A stretch of DNA of 10,441 bases from Acanthamoeba lenticulata (lineage: Eukaryota > Discosea > Longamoebia > Acanthamoebidae), in NCBI GenBank assembly GCA_002179805.1, contig NAVB01000719.1:1-10441 (forward strand). Reading direction: 5' to 3'. Of this stretch, positions 8,201 to 10,441 are shown one piece after another. The first letter of the stretch is position 1, and each line of letters begins with the position of its first letter. Below the pieces are notes generated by a model. It was not told the DNA's origin and searched no databases. It worked only from the letters and a program-made list of their open reading frames with translations. Position numbers and translations under genes: made by a program.

Positions 8201-8682
8201 ACGTCGTCAGCAGAACAACTGCGCGCGATCGGCTTGGCGCAGTCGCCGCACTTCTCCTGGAAGCCAACTTTGTCGTTGTTGGCGCTCGCGTGCTGCCGGC
8301 CAGACTTGCTGGCCCGCAGCAGCCCAGCAGACTGCTGTTCTGTCGATGCGGTGGTGGTTGTACTGATCGAAACGGCGGCTTGTGCACGACTGAAGAGGAG
8401 CATGGCCACGGGCACCGTCGCCCGGTTTACTGGGCGGTAGAGCAGTCGGTAGAACTCCTTGTGGACCACTGCGCCCACGCTAGCCCAGTGCCCATGACAA
8501 ACGTTTGTGCAGTTCTTTGTTTGAGTGCCATCATGTCAGAAAGATGGAGAAGGAGAAGGAGGAGACTACCTGTCAAGGTCCACGAAGAAGAAATGGCGCA
8601 CGCCTTGCGCGTGGACGGCGTCCCCAATGAAGTGGAGAATGCCCCCGACCCCATCACCCAGCTGCAAAGAAGAGGAGGCCAT
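5239..8682 (-). CDS. PIN/NYN-like domain fused to a divergent eIF4A-like DEAD-box helicase
   Basis: Six exons join in phase to 1007 residues: 8570-8682, 6414-8479, 6203-6348, 5749-6137, 5525-5634, 5239-5438. An in-frame TAG precedes the ATG. Helicase core: Q-motif region GFEKPTRLQRQ (628-638), motif I GRSGTGKT (654-661), Ia PTRPLA, Ib TPGR, motif II DEID (758-761), motif IV VIVFCNT, motif V TDMLSIGLD, motif VI RRVGRAGR. Expected action is ATP-driven RNA unwinding or clamping. Motif III is not SAT (VDTV at 789-792), and V lacks the usual arginine. Before the core lie a beta-alpha-beta pattern starting HFFFVDLDS and a later VYVVSNDD strand, which resemble PIN/NYN nuclease folds, then two winged-helix-like segments (about 323-372 and 427-486; CPIC at 362-365) and an Asp-rich stretch at 497-518. 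Helicase exons are secure. Exon 1 and its junction are less so; a shorter model would begin at the ATG at 8403, giving 944 residues. Confidence 0.85.
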
Positions 8683-9052
8683 CTGGTATGTCCTCTCGCT
8701 ATTGTCCTCTATCTATTGAATGCTCTTGGTAAGGTGGCGAAGACATGCGGGAGCCTCCGTTCCCAGAAGCTCGTCGTCTGTTTGCGCGGTTGTGGGATGA
8801 AAACAGAAAACAAAGAGAAAAAAAAAAAGGTCAAAACAAATGAATAATATTGCAATCGAAAACAGTAAAACCAAACCAAAAGTGGCCCACACTTTTGCCA
8901 GGCACACCATTGTGGCATGAGTCTTCTTGGTGCGAGGTTCTCACTTCGCTTTCATTTTAATCTGCAGATTCAAGTTGCTCAAGTGCAAAAATGTGGGTGC
9001 AGCTTCAGTGCACCAAGAGGCCATCAACGCTTTGGTGGGCGGACGCCCCACC
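8683..9052. promoter_or_regulatory. Divergent promoter region between helicase and GH125 genes
   Basis: The two genes point away from each other, so this 370-bp space should carry both promoters. It contains an A-rich core at about 8816-8880, including a run of ten or more A, flanked by GC-richer sequence. A small minus-strand open frame (8713-8910, 65 codons, mostly Phe/Leu from the poly-T run) looks like chance. An ATG at 8917 on the + strand, followed by GTGCGA and an AG at 9001-9002, could form an alternative first exon of the GH125 gene. No clear TATA box is seen. Confidence 0.45.
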
Positions 9053-10441
9053 ATGGTCGACGCTCCATGCGAGGGTGCCGCGCTGCCCAGCGGCCGGCCC
9101 CCAGCAGACCAGCGGCGCTTCGTCAGTACTGCAGTCGACAAGCTCATCGACGACTACACCCAGCGGATGGCACGTGGAGTCACAAACATAACATCATGTG
9201 ATACACACTATTCTCATGTCGTGTAACCACCTTGCAGGCGGACAAGGACTTGGCCACCCTCTTCTCCAACTGCTTGCCCAACACGTTGGACACGACCGTC
9301 TACTTCACCAACGACGCGTCCACCTTCACCAAGAAGAAGCTCGACACGTTCGTCATCACCGGCGACATTGACGCCATGTGGCTGCGCGACTCGACCAACC
9401 AGGTGCGCTTTCGTGCATTGCTTGACTCTCGCTGTAGCGTGGAATGCGTCACATCGCCACGAGCGTAGCATTGCTCGGTCGGCGCAGTGTGCATTCCTAG
9501 AGCAAGCCCTCCCAACGTTGTTTGTTGGGTAGGGGCGGCCAACAATGTGCAAGTCGATCGCGATCGACTTCCAGCCCTTTCGTCCATCGCTTCACCACCT
9601 TGTTGTCGCCACAATACAATTATATTTTATATTTTATATTTTATTCAATGTATTATTTCTTATTAATTTTATTCATAATCTTTTTACACCGCCAGGTGCT
9701 GCCCTACCTCAACTTTGTGGAAGAGGCCGGGATCCGGGACATGCTCCACGGCGTCATCAACCGGCAGGTGCGCGTTCCCAGCCCGTCATGAGGCCTCCTG
9801 CTCGTGGACCGCTCATTCCGCCGATGCCCCGCCGCAGGTGTTCTCGGTGCTGCTCGACGCCTACGCCAATGCGTTCAACCACGACTTGTCGATGCCGTCC
9901 CCGTGGATGTCCGACGCCACCACCAAGCCCGGTTTCTTGGGCACCACCTTGAACGCGATGACGCTCTACCTCCACGAGCGCAAGTACGAGCTCGACTCGC
10001 TCTGTGCCGGTGCGTGCCGTCTCTCTCCTGCTCCCTCGAGCGAGCGAGCCGATTGACGCGTTTACGGACACACTCATACACTCACACACACACACGGACT
10101 TTGCGCACATAGTGATGAAGCTGTCCTCGCAGTACTACTTTGCGACCAAGGACGCGTCGCCCTTTGACGCCGACTGGGTCAAGGCCATGAACACCATCAT
10201 CACCGTCATCACCCAGATGCAGGAGGTGAGATTGTTTTCTTCTTTTAATAATCAATATTTATCTATTTATTCTATTTTTATAGATATTTATTCTGATTTC
10301 GTGAAACACACAGGGGTCGGACGAGGAGCCGTCGCCTCCGCGCTACTTCTTCCAGCGCGAGACGCAGCAGCCCACCGACACGCTCATGCACGGCAAGGGC
10401 GCCCCGGCCCGACGCACCGGTACGTGCCCTCGTTCGCCACG
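9053..10441 (+). CDS. Glycoside hydrolase family 125 (DUF1237) exo-alpha-1,6-mannosidase, 3' partial
   Basis: Exons: 9053-9169 or 9053-9178, 9238-9402, 9696-9767, 9838-10009, 10113-10225, 10314-10419, then a GTACGT donor and the window ends inside the next intron. Family motifs run in order: GRPPADQRRFVS, SNCLPNTLDTTVYF, the signature GDIDAMWLRDSTNQ (9361-9402), VLPYLNF, INRQ, DAYANAFNHD, HERKYELDSLC, RYFFQRET and TDTLMHGKG. GH125 enzymes remove terminal alpha-1,6-linked mannose, for example from N-glycans. The catalytic C-terminal half lies outside the window. The start is the first in-frame ATG after a stop and has an ideal ACCATGG context; no signal peptide follows, suggesting an intracellular enzyme unless an upstream exon exists. 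The first donor is unclear: GC-AG after position 9169 fits the family better, GT-AG after 9178 adds three residues. Confidence 0.92.
9507..9535. repeat. Hairpin-forming inverted repeat in GH125 intron
   Basis: CCCTCCCAAC at 9507-9516 pairs with GTTGGGTAGGG at about 9524-9534 through nine G-C/A-T pairs with a small internal bulge and a loop of about seven bases. It is in the GC-richer first two thirds of the 293-nt intron 9403-9695. Confidence 0.7.
9551..9570. repeat. 20-bp perfect palindrome in GH125 intron
   Basis: AAGTCGATCG is followed directly by its reverse complement, giving a 20-bp perfect palindrome centred on 9560/9561 with a GCGATCGC core. It lies 15 nt after the hairpin in the same intron. 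Confidence 0.85.
9615..9690. other. AT-rich 3' part of the long GH125 intron
   Basis: The last 75-80 nt of intron 9403-9695 are almost pure A/T with repeated TATTTTATATT words before a TTTTTACACCGCCAG acceptor. This looks like an ordinary intron of this genome to which the GC-richer segment before it could have been added. Confidence 0.7.
10083..10095. repeat. CA microsatellite in GH125 intron
   Basis: A short run of CA dinucleotides, with further scattered CACA words from 10068, in intron 10010-10112 close to its CATAG acceptor. Confidence 0.8.

Noticed and set aside
7939..8847. 302-codon + strand frame opposite the helicase gene's 5' half
   Set aside because: It is a GC-rich antisense shadow: it has no recognisable motif, crosses splice sites of the gene on the other strand, and ends in a Lys-rich tail coded by the intergenic poly-A run.
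8713..8910. 65-codon minus-strand frame with a hydrophobic N-terminus resembling a signal peptide
   Set aside because: The hydrophobic part comes from an intergenic poly-T run (Phe/Leu codons) and the rest matches nothing. It lies in the divergent promoter region; at most it could be an upstream ORF.

Overview
The window looks like nuclear DNA of a free-living amoebozoan, most likely Acanthamoeba or a close relative. The evidence is GC-rich exons broken by short introns (mostly 42-114 nt), many of them AT-rich, AATAAA-type polyadenylation signals close behind stop codons, closely packed genes, and the combination of a G-alpha protein, an F-box protein with GHLDVLQWARANGCPWD-type repeats and a PAS-domain signalling protein. 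The organism is inferred from style; nothing in the sequence names it.

Layout from left to right. (1) Positions 23-337, + strand: last exon of a heterotrimeric G-protein alpha subunit, entering from outside the window. (2) Positions 460-1749, - strand: an intronless F-box-like protein with about twelve 27-residue ankyrin-type repeats, convergent with the G-alpha gene and sharing its 3' flank. (3) Positions 1870-4935, - strand: a ten-exon gene that I spliced by hand into a 701-residue protein with a PH domain, a FixL-like PAS domain, a low-complexity linker with a coiled coil, and a RasGAP domain. (4) Positions 5239-8682, - strand: a six-exon gene for a roughly 1007-residue protein with a PIN/NYN-like N-terminus, two possible winged-helix segments, an acidic stretch and a divergent eIF4A-like DEAD-box helicase core. 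(5) Positions 9053 to the right edge, + strand: the 5' part of a glycoside hydrolase family 125 (exo-alpha-1,6-mannosidase) gene, divergent from gene 4 and running out of the window.

The genes do not form a pathway. Two of them (G-alpha and RasGAP) belong to GTPase signalling; the others concern protein turnover, RNA metabolism and glycan breakdown. The most notable items are the PH-PAS-RasGAP architecture, in which the PAS domain keeps the histidine and arginine positions used by haem-binding FixL; the fusion of a PIN/NYN-like domain to a helicase with degenerate motifs III and V; a recent 162-bp duplication in the repeat gene; and a GH125 intron carrying a perfect 20-bp palindrome beside a hairpin. 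All three minus-strand genes have AATAAA 30-32 nt after the stop codon, and 11 of 19 clear 5' splice sites read GTRCGY rather than GTRAGT.

All splice models come from reading frame, GT-AG sites and family motifs by eye. Junctions confirmed by conserved domains are reliable; those I consider uncertain are named in the entries.
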